Shown here piece by piece: positions 1 to 7,742 of a stretch of 64,000 nt of DNA (position 1 is its first letter; each line of letters begins with the position of its first letter). The stretch is from Aquificaceae bacterium (GTDB lineage: Bacteria; Aquificota; Aquificia; Aquificales; Aquificaceae), in NCBI GenBank assembly GCA_027014155.1, contig JALWEG010000001.1:1-64000 (forward strand). The letters run 5' to 3'. A program made the position numbers and the translations under genes. Under the pieces are notes generated by a model, which worked only from the letters and a program-made list of their open reading frames with translations, ran no database searches and had not been told where the DNA came from.

Positions 1-1
1 G

Positions 2-706
2 GGTGAGCCAAAGGATTATAACGAGTATAAGGAACGCAAAAAGGCTAAAGAGGTAAGGTTCATAAATGAAAGCGTTCTCAAAAAGGTACTTGAGGGTGAA
101 ATAAAAACAGAAAGAGAACTCTGGGAAGAGGTTAAGGGAAAAGAGGAGACAAAGCCTGCCGTTGAGTCCGTGAACCAGCCGCATGCGAGTATAAACCGCA
201 TCACCTGGACTACCGAAGGCGGAGAGTTATACAACGAGGAGGCTGTCTATATCGGCTCTCCTTTTTCCGTCTTTATCCACTTCAGGAACGAGAATTACAT
301 ATCTATGGTGAAATCCGCTCTCAGGTTCACCCAGATAGGCGGGAATAAAACCACGGGAATGGGATACGCTGAGGTCAGCTTTGAGGAGGATAGAGGTTGG
401 CTAAAGGACTACGTTGAGGATAAAACCAGTAAGATGGTATCCCTGTCTCCCACCTTTAAAGATGATTCTTTTTTGCTGGAGAGCAGTTATTACGACCTCT
501 TTCCTGTGCTATCTGCGGTTGATAATTACTACGGCCGTATATCGGGACAGATATGGAAGAGAAGGTGCATTTATCTGACAAAAGGCTCAAGCCTAACTCT
601 TAAAGAACCGAAGGATTTTTACGGCGAGCTTAAACCGGCACTCTCCGCCGGAGATAGAATCATATACCATTACGGCTTTGCCTTTCCGCTGTATGTGAGG
701 GAGTAA
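2..706 (+). CDS. csm4: Csm4-like RAMP subunit of type III-A CRISPR complex (5' partial)
   Basis: The frame is open from base 2 to the TAA at 704-706, so the true start lies before the window; about 234 codons are present. This looks like the C-terminal part of Csm4, the Cas5-like subunit that caps the foot of the Csm effector and holds the 5' handle of the crRNA. Seen directly: a glycine-rich RAMP loop (GGNKTTGMGYAEV) near base 345, and csm5 starting 2 bp after the stop. The GTG at 170 is an internal codon, because protein-like sequence continues upstream of it. Another Cas5-like RAMP, such as a type III-D Csx10, cannot be excluded from this fragment. Confidence 0.75.
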   Translation, partial: GEPKDYNEYKERKKAKEVRFINESVLKKVLEGEIKTERELWEEVKGKEETKPAVESVNQPHASINRITWTTEGGELYNEEAVYIGSPFSVFIHFRNENYISMVKSALRFTQIGGNKTTGMGYAEVSFEEDRGWLKDYVEDKTSKMVSLSPTFKDDSFLLESSYYDLFPVLSAVDNYYGRISGQIWKRRCIYLTKGSSLTLKEPKDFYGELKPALSAGDRIIYHYGFAFPLYVRE

Positions 707-708
707 TT

Positions 709-1818
709 ATGAAGCTGAGGACAATAACACCCGTTCATATCGGTGACGGTGAAGAGATAATCCCTTGGGAGTATCAGAAAGATACGGGAAAAGTGGGTAT
801 ATTCCCGGTTGAGCACATCGTAAAGGAGCTTACAAATTCTTACTTCGGTCAGAGGCTCAGAAACATACTTCTGAGCCTACGGAATGATGTCCGCGACTTT
901 GGCTTTTCAAGGCACCTTGGGGATTTTGTCAGAGATAACAGATTGAATTTAAACCCTTTATATTCCCTTGAATGTAAAACTTCCCTCAGGGATAGAGAGT
1001 TCAAATCAATAAAGTCCCATATCAAGAGTGTGGAAGGTGTTTACATACCAGGTTCGGAAGTTAAGGGAGCGCTCAGGACGATATTTATCTTTGGAGTTTT
1101 TTTAGACAGTATAAAAAGGGACGACGATAAATATTTGAGAGGAATAATACAGTCTATCAAATACGCTCTCACTCTTGAGTCAAAGGATAAGGACCCGTGG
1201 AAGACCGCAATGGAAAGGATTGAAAACCTGTTTTTCAGATACACCGGGTTGGAGGACGCCAAGTATGACCTCTTTAAAGCTGTTGTTGTCAGCGATTCTA
1301 AACCGATATCTCCGGAGGAGGTTCTTTATATTGATAGCATAGGTCTCGTTGGTTCTAACCGCGGTTTCTCTGAACCGCACGAGCTTATAAAGCCGGGTTC
1401 TGAATTTGATATAAACATACAGATAGACGAGGAACATAAAAAAGCTCTAAAAAAGGTCAGCCAGAACCCTTACATTGATAAGCTGACCCTTGAGTTTTTG
1501 CAAGAGAGCGCGAGCACCTTTTACGGGTTTCTCTTGGAAGAGGACGCCGGATTTTTCCAAAGGCACGGCATAAACGGGGCTATAAACGACCTGTCAAAGA
1601 TTAACGCTTTAAGAAAGAAGGGAAGTTTTCTGCTCAGGATTGGGAAACATCAGGGTTTTCTTAGCATAACGGTTATGCTCCTTCTTAAAAAGGTGAACCC
1701 CAAGCTATACGAGAAGGTCTATAGAGAGGTAGTTCCAATGGCACGGAACGAGCTGAACAAAACGAGAAAGATAACCGGAGAAGGAAGCGTCTTGGGTTGG
1801 TGCGCAGTAGAGTTCTAA
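709..1818 (+). CDS. csm5: Csm5 family RAMP protein (type III-A CRISPR effector)
   Basis: 369 residues. Csm5 is the Cas7-like subunit at the head of the Csm backbone and takes part in crRNA 3' maturation. The N-terminus carries the family signature TPVHIGDGEE (residues 7-16). A second typical block, YIPGSEVKGALRT, lies near residue 110. The C-terminal part has a glycine-rich segment near residue 300 (RIGKHQGF). It starts 2 bp after csm4, so the two are cotranscribed. The catalytic Cas10 (csm1), csm2 and csm3 are not in the window and should lie just upstream. Length is normal for the family. Confidence 0.88.
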   Translation: MKLRTITPVHIGDGEEIIPWEYQKDTGKVGIFPVEHIVKELTNSYFGQRLRNILLSLRNDVRDFGFSRHLGDFVRDNRLNLNPLYSLECKTSLRDREFKSIKSHIKSVEGVYIPGSEVKGALRTIFIFGVFLDSIKRDDDKYLRGIIQSIKYALTLESKDKDPWKTAMERIENLFFRYTGLEDAKYDLFKAVVVSDSKPISPEEVLYIDSIGLVGSNRGFSEPHELIKPGSEFDINIQIDEEHKKALKKVSQNPYIDKLTLEFLQESASTFYGFLLEEDAGFFQRHGINGAINDLSKINALRKKGSFLLRIGKHQGFLSITVMLLLKKVNPKLYEKVYREVVPMARNELNKTRKITGEGSVLGWCAVEF

Positions 1819-1875
1819 CTATGGTTTCTTAGGTCAAGCTCTTTGTCAGAACCCTGCACCTAACAAGGTTATTAA

Positions 1876-2142
1876 ATGATTGTGAAGTATTTGGTTGCCT
1901 ACGATGTTTCCGACACCGGCAGGAGGAGTAAACTCTCAAGGTTGCTGAGCAAATACGGATACCGTATTCAATTGAGCGTCTTCTATCTTCCGGATATAAG
2001 CCGTGGTGAACTGGACAGGCTTTACATGGAAGCAAAAAGGTTGGTAAATCCAAGGCAGGACAGGGTGTTTTTCTATCCGGTGGAGGAGATAGAGGTTTTT
2101 GAAGGCTATCCCATAGAGTTTTGGAATATAGAGATAATATGA
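1876..2142 (+). CDS. cas2: Cas2 (first copy), CRISPR adaptation protein
   Basis: 88 residues, a full-length Cas2. Cas2 forms the central dimer of the Cas1-Cas2 spacer integrase. Seen: the ferredoxin-like first strand with the conserved aspartate (YLVAYDVSDTGRRSK, residues 5-19) and the RIQLSVFYL strand near residue 31. It begins 57 bp after csm5, and its stop overlaps the cas1 start by 4 bp (ATGA at 2139-2142). A second, different Cas2 follows cas1, so this operon holds cas2-cas1-cas2. Confidence 0.92.
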   Translation: MIVKYLVAYDVSDTGRRSKLSRLLSKYGYRIQLSVFYLPDISRGELDRLYMEAKRLVNPRQDRVFFYPVEEIEVFEGYPIEFWNIEII

Positions 2143-3017
2143 GCCACAGGCGTTTTCTCGTGGCCTTCGGAAGAGCGAACGTAAACAAGAAGGGTGAACG
2201 GCTGAGGGTGTCCAACGGTTCGGGTTCAACGGAGGTGCCGGTGCGATATTTAGAGGCTCTCGTGTGTGTAGGTTCGGCCAATATGAGTGCCGAGGCAATC
2301 AACCTTTTGACTTTGAACAGAGTTCCTGTGTACTTTATGTCAAAGTTTGGCACACTTAAAGGTTCACTTCTCCCTCAGACCATCTCAAGCAGAAACAAAA
2401 ATAGGTTAAATCAATACGGTGCCTTTAAAAACAAAAGGCTTAAGGTTGCCTGCCGCATAGTAATAGAGAAAATACTTTCAGTTGAGAGACTCTATGAACT
2501 TAATCTTAGCGCTGCAAAGAGGAGAGTTTCTAAAGCAAGAAGTATTGAGGAGCTTATGGGTATTGAGGGTGAAGTATCCAGAAAGATGTTTGATAAGTTC
2601 AGGGAAAATATAGCCGGCAGTAGCCTGGACTTTAAAGGCAGGTCTTACAGACCACCTACAGACCCCGTAAACGCTTTGCTCAGCTTGTCTTATACACTTG
2701 CATACTCACTTGCACTTCCGTTGGTTCTGTTTCTCGGATACGACCCCTATATTTCATTCTTACACTCAAAGAGAGGAACCCATGCATCTTTTTGCTCGGA
2801 CGTTATAGAACCCGTGAGACCCATTATCACAAAGAGGTTGGAGGAACCTATAAACTTGAAAACTTTCTCAGAGAAGGATTTTCTCAAGTCCGGAAAGGGA
2901 TTCTATCTTAAAAAAGACAGCTACAACAAGTTTTTAAACTGGTTTGAAGGTATAAAGGACGAAGTCTTAGAGGGTATAAAGGCCTCGCTCGTAGGTATAG
3001 GAGATAGTATGAGATGA
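2139..3017 (+). CDS. cas1: Cas1 CRISPR integrase
   Basis: 292 residues from ATG 2139. That start is preferred over the in-frame TTG at 2121 because it gives the ATGA overlap with cas2. Cas1 inserts new spacers at the leader-proximal repeat. The metal-binding residues are visible: glutamates in GIEGEVSRK (residues 141-149), His209 in FLHSKRG, and Asp221/Glu224 in CSDVIEPVRP. The N-terminal beta domain has the usual VGSANMSAEAINLL block near residue 44. The stop overlaps the second cas2 start by 4 bp, so the three adaptation genes are likely translationally coupled. Confidence 0.95.
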   Translation: MSHRRFLVAFGRANVNKKGERLRVSNGSGSTEVPVRYLEALVCVGSANMSAEAINLLTLNRVPVYFMSKFGTLKGSLLPQTISSRNKNRLNQYGAFKNKRLKVACRIVIEKILSVERLYELNLSAAKRRVSKARSIEELMGIEGEVSRKMFDKFRENIAGSSLDFKGRSYRPPTDPVNALLSLSYTLAYSLALPLVLFLGYDPYISFLHSKRGTHASFCSDVIEPVRPIITKRLEEPINLKTFSEKDFLKSGKGFYLKKDSYNKFLNWFEGIKDEVLEGIKASLVGIGDSMR

Positions 3018-3259
3018 AAAGATATGTAGCTTGTTATGATGTTTCTTCCAATTCAAAGCGGACAAAGATTATGAAACGTTTGAAGAACAAAGGCTTTCAC
3101 GCACAGTTTAGCTTCTTTGAGCTGGAAGGAGACGTGTCTGTAGATGAAATAAAGGAGTTGCTTGATACCGCAGACAGGTTTGCACTCATAAGGTTGAGTT
3201 CTAAAAGTGAGATAAGGCGCATAGGCAGTCTATCTGAAGATACAAACTGGGTGCTGTAA
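3014..3259 (+). CDS. cas2: second Cas2-like protein, divergent from the first
   Basis: 81 residues. The N-terminus (RYVACYDVSSNSKRTKIMK) has the Cas2 first strand and conserved aspartate, and the FHAQFSFFEL strand follows near residue 29. The rest matches the 88-residue Cas2 upstream only loosely. The C-terminus (GSLSEDTNWVL) is unlike that of the first copy. It overlaps cas1 by 4 bp and ends 3 bp before the degenerate distal repeat of array 1. Either the pair forms a heteromeric Cas2, or one copy serves another role; nothing in the sequence decides. Confidence 0.85.
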   Translation: MKRYVACYDVSSNSKRTKIMKRLKNKGFHAQFSFFELEGDVSVDEIKELLDTADRFALIRLSSKSEIRRIGSLSEDTNWVL

Positions 3260-3262
3260 AGA

Positions 3263-3739
3263 ACAGCAATCCCTTTCTTTCTAGGGATAACTTCAACAAA
3301 GCTCTACAGGCTAAAAGCCAGACTGGAAAGAAAACAGTCGCAATCCCTTCCTTTGCAGGGATAACTGCAACAAAGATTAAAAAAGAATTTGTCAGGGAGG
3401 CAAGCAAGTCCAGTCGCAATCCCTTCCTTTGCAGGGATAACTGCAACCTTCTTTTCTAGAGACGTATAGGACCTCTTGCCTGTCGCAATCCCTTCCTTTG
3501 CAGGGATAACTGCAACGAAACAAGATATGGTTAACACGACGGTTGCCAATAGGAAAGGTCGCAATCCCTTCCTTTGCAGGGATAACTGCAACGATATGTA
3601 ATTACCCCAACAACCGGGATCTGCTATGCTATGGTCGCAATCCCTTCCTTTGCAGGGATAACTGCAACAAAATACCGGACTGGCACTTGAAGCGGCTACG
3701 CTTTGTCGCAATCCCTTCCTTTGCAGGGATAACTGCAAC
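3263..3739 (-). CRISPR. CRISPR array 1: seven 35-bp repeats, six spacers
   Basis: Repeats lie at 3263-3297, 3337-3371, 3413-3447, 3482-3516, 3558-3592, 3634-3668 and 3705-3739. Spacers are 39, 41, 34, 41, 41 and 36 bp. On the + strand a repeat starts GTCGCAATCC and ends GATAACTGCAAC, with an internal ATCCCT/AGGGAT inverted repeat. The first repeat is degenerate, marking the distal end, and the leader is on the right, so transcription is leftward. In that orientation the repeat ends in ATTGCGAC, a typical 8-nt crRNA 5' handle. Confidence 0.98.
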
Positions 3740-3974
3740 CCTTCTTCTGGACATATTGAGGCACAAGGGTTTCAGAAGGCGGGAAGGCAAGTTTTTACCA
3801 TAAAGTTCAAATTTTAACGCTCTATGAGCGACTTCCTTCCCGAGTGCATGGCTCTAAGCTCAGAGCCGTTTTTAGCCCTATTCAGTTGCCAAGGTAGCTG
3901 GGCGCTCCTGCGTCGCCCCTTACTGGCTCTTATTATACACGCATTTCCAGAAAGTCAAATTATGATATTCCTCA
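3740..3974 (-). promoter_or_regulatory. CRISPR leader of array 1 with internal promoter
   Basis: 235 bp adjoining the last canonical repeat, 95 percent identical (11 mismatches, no gaps) to 12213-12447 beside array 2. On the - strand it contains TTGACT (3958-3953), 15 bp, then TATAAT (3937-3932), giving a predicted start near 3925 and about 185 nt of transcribed leader before the first repeat. It also contains hairpins GGCTCT-N6-AGAGCC (3850-3867) and GGGCG-N9-CGCCC (3900-3918), and a CTTCTG/CAGAAG inverted repeat next to the first repeat. The 64 bp from 3975 to the next gene hold nothing I recognise. Confidence 0.85.
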
Positions 3975-4038
3975 GGTTAATTTTTGAACTTTCGGATTCT
4001 GTGTCAGGAATTAGGATTTAATCCCGTTATTCAATAGT

Positions 4039-4926
4039 ATGATGAGAAAGCTCGGGAAGAAAAAACTCACGGCTGTAATTATAGTCTTGGCATTACTGAT
4101 TAGGTTCCTACCCCAGGAGCTGCCTCTCTTAGACAAATACGGCGACGAGTACTTTAACTCGGCGATAGTCAAAGCCGTCACTACATACGCGGCTGCCAGA
4201 ATCATTAACGCCATAGTGTCGGTGGCAAAGGAAACGGAGGTGGAGGTCGGTTTTTCCTTCCTATTCTCGGGCTCCTCTACCATCCATGTAGGTCAGTTTC
4301 TTGACCCCGTTGACGATGCGGTAGAGCGCCTATCAACGGTTCTTACGACTTCCATAGCCTCTTTGGGACTGATGAAGATATCCAAAGAGATACTCCAGTT
4401 CTACACACCCAAGCTCATCTCTTACATGCTGCTGCTTCTGATACCCGGTATATGGTGGTTGAGGTTCAGGAAGTTCTCAAGGTTCTTGATGAATCTCATG
4501 GTACTGCTTCTCGCTTTGCGATTGGCTCTACCGGTAAGCGGCATCGTGAACAACACTATATATGCAGATGTATTTGAGCCTCAGATTCAGGAGTCCCTTG
4601 AAATCCTCAGCCTTGTGGGAGATGACGAGGAGCTTTCGGCCGACGAGGATAAGGGATTTATAGATAACTTGAAGGATAAGGCAGATGCATTGAAAGAGGG
4701 AGCCAAGCGTCTGTGGCAAAATAAGGGAGAAATAGTTAACGCCTTGGTTGGCCTCTTGTTGCTTTACATAAGCATGGTAGTCGTGCAGGTTATACTGATA
4801 CCCCTTATCGTAATCTGGGTCTTGATAAAGCTGGTGAATACCCTCTTTGAGAAACGGCTCTCCATAGAGGACGTTATGGAAGCTCTGGGAAGAGAAAGGC
4901 AAAAGGAGGGAAGCGATGTCAAGTGA
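4039..4926 (+). CDS. membrane protein of unknown function, paired with a PrsW-like protease
   Basis: 295 residues, no family recognised. A basic N-terminus (MMRKLGKKK) precedes a first membrane segment at about 10-26. There are further hydrophobic stretches near 130-165 and 235-270. Between them is a soluble, acidic loop (about 185-225, with DDEELSADEDKG). The C-terminus is charged. The stop overlaps the start of the PrsW-like gene (ATG 4916), and an AAGGAGGG ribosome site for that gene sits inside this one, so the two are coexpressed. It lies directly behind CRISPR leader 1. A partner or substrate of the protease is a reasonable guess, but only a guess. Confidence 0.6.
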   Translation: MMRKLGKKKLTAVIIVLALLIRFLPQELPLLDKYGDEYFNSAIVKAVTTYAAARIINAIVSVAKETEVEVGFSFLFSGSSTIHVGQFLDPVDDAVERLSTVLTTSIASLGLMKISKEILQFYTPKLISYMLLLLIPGIWWLRFRKFSRFLMNLMVLLLALRLALPVSGIVNNTIYADVFEPQIQESLEILSLVGDDEELSADEDKGFIDNLKDKADALKEGAKRLWQNKGEIVNALVGLLLLYISMVVVQVILIPLIVIWVLIKLVNTLFEKRLSIEDVMEALGRERQKEGSDVK

Positions 4927-5701
4927 GAAGAAGAAGTTTTTCATAATCCAAGTGATACTTATACTCGTTTCCCTCTTCATAATGGTTGCGTTCGGCGTAG
5001 AAGAAAAGAGGATTTTCTTCATATTCAAGTACGAGAAATATACCACTCAGTTTTTCGCTTCCGTAGCCTTCATCGTGGCCTCAATCTATATGCTACTGCT
5101 CACCTATTGGTATAACAACGAGGACAACTCCTTCAGATGGAGATTGTCCCTTGAGCTTCTGTTTATTTCAGGAACGCTGTCCGTGCTGTTTTCTTTAATC
5201 TTGTACCGAATCCTTACCCCAATATTGATGATGGACCCAACTTTAAAGCTTTTAACCTCAGCCGGTGCACATGCAGGGTTGGTTGAGGAAGCGGGCAAGT
5301 TGCTTGCAGTGCTTGCCTTACCGACCGTCAGGAGATTCATAAGAGACGGCAGGACGGGGCTTTATGCGGCAACGCTCTGCGCACTCGGCTTTGCCTTTAT
5401 AGAGAACATAAGCTATTTCACAAGGTTTGAGTCAGTTCTATATACACGCTTTAATCCCGGACATGCGGTTTTTTCCTCTATATGGGGCTACGCTCTTGGC
5501 AGGCTGTATGCCGGGGAGATAAGGCTTTCCGACTTCGCGAAATACATGGCGCTGGGCATGCTCCTGCATGCAAGCTGGAACTATTTAGCCAGCCTCCACC
5601 AGTTGGCTTTCTGGATTTTATACATACTCGTCTCCGTATACGGACTTGTGTACATAAAGAGAAGGCTGAGTGAGAGTCCGAGGACAGCGGCAGCGAATTG
5701 A
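4916..5701 (+). CDS. PrsW-like intramembrane metalloprotease
   Basis: 261 residues with about seven membrane segments. Motifs of the PrsW (M82) family, related to Abi/CAAX proteases, appear in order: VEEAGKLLAV (about residue 122), ALGFAFIENISYF (about 157), PGHAVFSSIWGYALGR (about 181) and GMLLHASWNYL (about 212), supplying the conserved EE, EN, H and H. In Bacillus, PrsW makes the site-1 cut in the anti-sigma factor RsiW. Here the gene ends 37 bp before an operon encoding a sigma-like protein and its likely inhibitor, which makes a role in sigma control attractive but unproven. Start ATG 4916 follows AAGGAGGG. Confidence 0.8.
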   Translation: MSSEKKKFFIIQVILILVSLFIMVAFGVEEKRIFFIFKYEKYTTQFFASVAFIVASIYMLLLTYWYNNEDNSFRWRLSLELLFISGTLSVLFSLILYRILTPILMMDPTLKLLTSAGAHAGLVEEAGKLLAVLALPTVRRFIRDGRTGLYAATLCALGFAFIENISYFTRFESVLYTRFNPGHAVFSSIWGYALGRLYAGEIRLSDFAKYMALGMLLHASWNYLASLHQLAFWILYILVSVYGLVYIKRRLSESPRTAAAN

Positions 5702-5725
5702 AAGTGGAAGTTAGGGTGGTATAAT
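5698..5725 (+). promoter_or_regulatory. promoter of the calp operon
   Basis: TTGAAA (5698-5703), 16 bp, then TATAAT (5720-5725), a near-consensus sigma-70-type promoter. It overlaps the stop of the PrsW-like gene. The predicted start near 5732 leaves only about 6 nt before ATG 5738, so the first message would be almost leaderless. It makes the downstream four genes a separate transcription unit from the two membrane-protein genes. Confidence 0.7.
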
Positions 5726-5737
5726 CTTCATGGGGTT

Positions 5738-6238
5738 ATGTTCAAGTTTGAGGAGAGCGTTTGGGAACGTGTATCCTTCCCGGAACTTTCTCTGGGCCAG
5801 TACGATGAAGAGAGGGTATGGTATCACATAGAACCCAAGGGGCGTGCGTGGAACATTAAGAAGAAAAGGCCTTTTATAGTGGTCAAATGCACTCAAAAAC
5901 ACGTTTATCTGCTTCTTTTGACCACCCTGGAGCTTAACGTGTACAGGTGCAAGCTTGATAGAGCCTACGGAATAGGCACCTTTTTACCTGAGGTGCTATT
6001 AAAAGAGTGCAAGATTAAGGAAAGAAGATGCCGCTGGATGGGTGAAAGGTCTCGCATATTTAAAAGAAGGTTGGGTAAAAACGAGTGCAGGATAGTGGTT
6101 AGAATCTCCAAAAAGCTGCTTGCCAAGAATTCTACCCTGTGCGGGGAGTGTAAGGAAAGCGTATTTGATGACCAGGTTAGGTTTATAGTAGAGGAGGAGC
6201 TTGAGGGTTGGAAGCTAAGGAATTCGGGGAGCTTGTAA
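5738..6238 (+). CDS. small MazF/PemK-like protein at the head of the calp operon
   Basis: 166 residues, basic, not assignable to a named family. Two blocks recall the MazF/PemK SH3-like fold: a KKRPFIVVKCTQKHVYLLLLT strand pair (residues 42-62, like the RPxxVVS block of MazF) and FDDQVRFI (143-150, like the DQIRTV segment). It also carries a CGEC pair of cysteines near 135-138 and other scattered cysteines that might bind metal. Its 3' end overlaps calpS by 31 bp. In the studied Sulfurihydrogenibium module only CalpT is the MazF homologue, so this would be an additional component. The fold is inferred from short motifs only. Confidence 0.5.
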   Translation: MFKFEESVWERVSFPELSLGQYDEERVWYHIEPKGRAWNIKKKRPFIVVKCTQKHVYLLLLTTLELNVYRCKLDRAYGIGTFLPEVLLKECKIKERRCRWMGERSRIFKRRLGKNECRIVVRISKKLLAKNSTLCGECKESVFDDQVRFIVEEELEGWKLRNSGSL

Positions 6239-6879
6239 AAGCTCTATTTGATGGCACGATAGACAACAGAAGGTATCAGAAGCTATTTAGCTACCTTGCG
6301 GGCATAATAAATAGAAAGAGCAAGGGAAACCTGAACTACCAAGACATCAAGGACCTAACGAGCGCCTTCATCCTTAAGCTTTTAGAGAATAAAGAGAGGG
6401 TTTCAACTTTGCTAAGTGAGCCTTCGGAGCTGAGGGCGTATATATCCACCTCCGCCCGCAACTTCTTAATAGATTTCTTAAAGAAGGACAAGAGCAGGAA
6501 GTTTGAGATAGCGGAATCGGACATGTCGCAGGAAGAAGAAGAAAAAACACCCTTTATGGATAGGGTGGCGGCACCTGAGATTGTTAGAACCTACGAGCTC
6601 ATGGAGCTTAAGGAAACATTCAAAAAGAAGGTAAAGACCGAGAACGTTAAGTATTTTTGCTACATGCTGGATTCAAAGAGGTATAAGTGTCTGTGGGGCA
6701 ATAAATCCGATGATGCTATCTACAAGGACGTATCGCGCAAAAGGCGGGTAGTTGAGGAATTCGGAGACGAGCTTAAGAGACTTGGGATTACGAGAGAGCT
6801 TATGTTGGAGTTTACCAAGGTAGTGCTGTCAGAAACCTGCGAAAAACTTCGTTTAGAGTTATGTAAGGAGGTGGAATAA
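6208..6879 (+). CDS. calpS: CalpS-like ECF-type sigma factor
   Basis: 223 residues from a TTG start at 6208, chosen because GAGGAGG (6191-6197) lies at the right distance. Residues about 25-95 resemble sigma region 2: QDIKDLTSAFILKLLENKE followed by LRAYISTSARNFLIDFLKK. The C-terminal part (about 135-200) would take the place of region 4 but is weak. In the described CalpL/T/S system, CalpS is an ECF sigma factor held inactive by CalpT and freed when CalpL cuts CalpT. Position (directly before calpT and calpL) and size fit that role. It overlaps the upstream gene by 31 bp and is 2 bp from calpT. Confidence 0.75.
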   Translation: MEAKEFGELVKALFDGTIDNRRYQKLFSYLAGIINRKSKGNLNYQDIKDLTSAFILKLLENKERVSTLLSEPSELRAYISTSARNFLIDFLKKDKSRKFEIAESDMSQEEEEKTPFMDRVAAPEIVRTYELMELKETFKKKVKTENVKYFCYMLDSKRYKCLWGNKSDDAIYKDVSRKRRVVEEFGDELKRLGITRELMLEFTKVVLSETCEKLRLELCKEVE

Positions 6880-6881
6880 AG

Positions 6882-7742
6882 ATGTCCCCCCTGCATGAAA
6901 TACTGGAGCTTTATAAAAGCGCTCTGAAACCCGAAGAGGACTACGAGGAGATACAAGGGCTGGACATAGAAGCTCCACCGCTACCGAAGGACGTATCTCC
7001 CAAAGAGGTAGAACCGGTAGAAGAACCCGAGGAGGGAGATGTGATAGAGATTTTCCCCAGCCCGGACGGAATGGAGATGTATCTTCTCGTATTCAGAATA
7101 TACGTAAACGGCTACGTTGAGTTGCTTCCGCTCTCAAAGTTTTGGGAATTGGCAACGCCCGACGACGTTCTCGTGAGCGTGAACGGGGAACATTTCATCG
7201 TAGAGACAGACCTTGGCTTTGAGGTTCCTTTGGAGAACTTCCCAAAAAGGTTCGGAAACAGGCGGATATTTAAGGTTGCACAGCTTACCCCTGAGCAGAT
7301 GCAGGAGGTAGACGATGTCTATGAAGGGAGGAAGAGGGGAGTTGGGGGTATGTGGGGAGGGGTTAAGGTGGAGTTTAAGACCCTTGAGAGCAAGAGTTAC
7401 TTCTCTATTTTCGTAGAAACGGTCGTGGAAGATGAAAGCCTTGCGGAGCTTAGTGCCTTCTTTGAAGAGCACAGAAGGCTTGCCTCCGTCGCAGGTGAGA
7501 AGGAACAGACTTGGGGTAGGAAGGGGGAAATAGAGTGGTTTTACGACTCTGAGACCCAAAGGCTAATTCTTCTCCCGGACAAAAGCCTTGTAGGAAAGGA
7601 GAAGAGGATTTTGCTTGAGGCAGGGGAGGATAGGATAGTCCTTTTTGAGGGTAAGCTTCCCGAAAAGATAGAACTCCCCCTTGCTCCCGAAAGCTACGAC
7701 TACTCTCTGCTTGAAGAATCACTGAGGATTGAAGATGTTTAA
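6882..7742 (+). CDS. calpT: CalpT-like MazF-fold protein, likely anti-sigma substrate of CalpL
   Basis: 286 residues, ATG 6882 after AAGGAGGTGG. Layout: an acidic N-terminus (1-50), a MazF/PemK-like segment (about 50-145, beginning EEGDVIEIFP), a basic-to-glycine linker (148-160, GRKRGVGGMWGG) and a beta-rich C-terminal domain (160-286). In the published system CalpT is a MazF homologue of about 33 kDa that binds the sigma factor CalpS and is cleaved by the cA4-activated protease. Size, fold hints and gene order agree. The exposed linker is a plausible cleavage region, but that is inference. Its stop overlaps the calpL start at 7735. Confidence 0.7.
   Translation: MSPLHEILELYKSALKPEEDYEEIQGLDIEAPPLPKDVSPKEVEPVEEPEEGDVIEIFPSPDGMEMYLLVFRIYVNGYVELLPLSKFWELATPDDVLVSVNGEHFIVETDLGFEVPLENFPKRFGNRRIFKVAQLTPEQMQEVDDVYEGRKRGVGGMWGGVKVEFKTLESKSYFSIFVETVVEDESLAELSAFFEEHRRLASVAGEKEQTWGRKGEIEWFYDSETQRLILLPDKSLVGKEKRILLEAGEDRIVLFEGKLPEKIELPLAPESYDYSLLEESLRIEDV

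Noticed and set aside
1829-2353. - strand frame of 174 codons opposite cas2/cas1
   Set aside because: Shadow of two well-supported genes; no family resemblance.
3304-3738. Long - strand open frames through array 1 (and 11942-12211 through array 2)
   Set aside because: They translate the CRISPR repeats, giving a repeated QLSLQRKGLR/AVIPAKEGIAT pattern; not genes.
3824-4021. Similar + strand open frames in both leaders (3824-4021 and 12297-12512)
   Set aside because: Similarity comes from the duplicated leader; no ribosome site, and the sequence carries the leftward CRISPR promoter.
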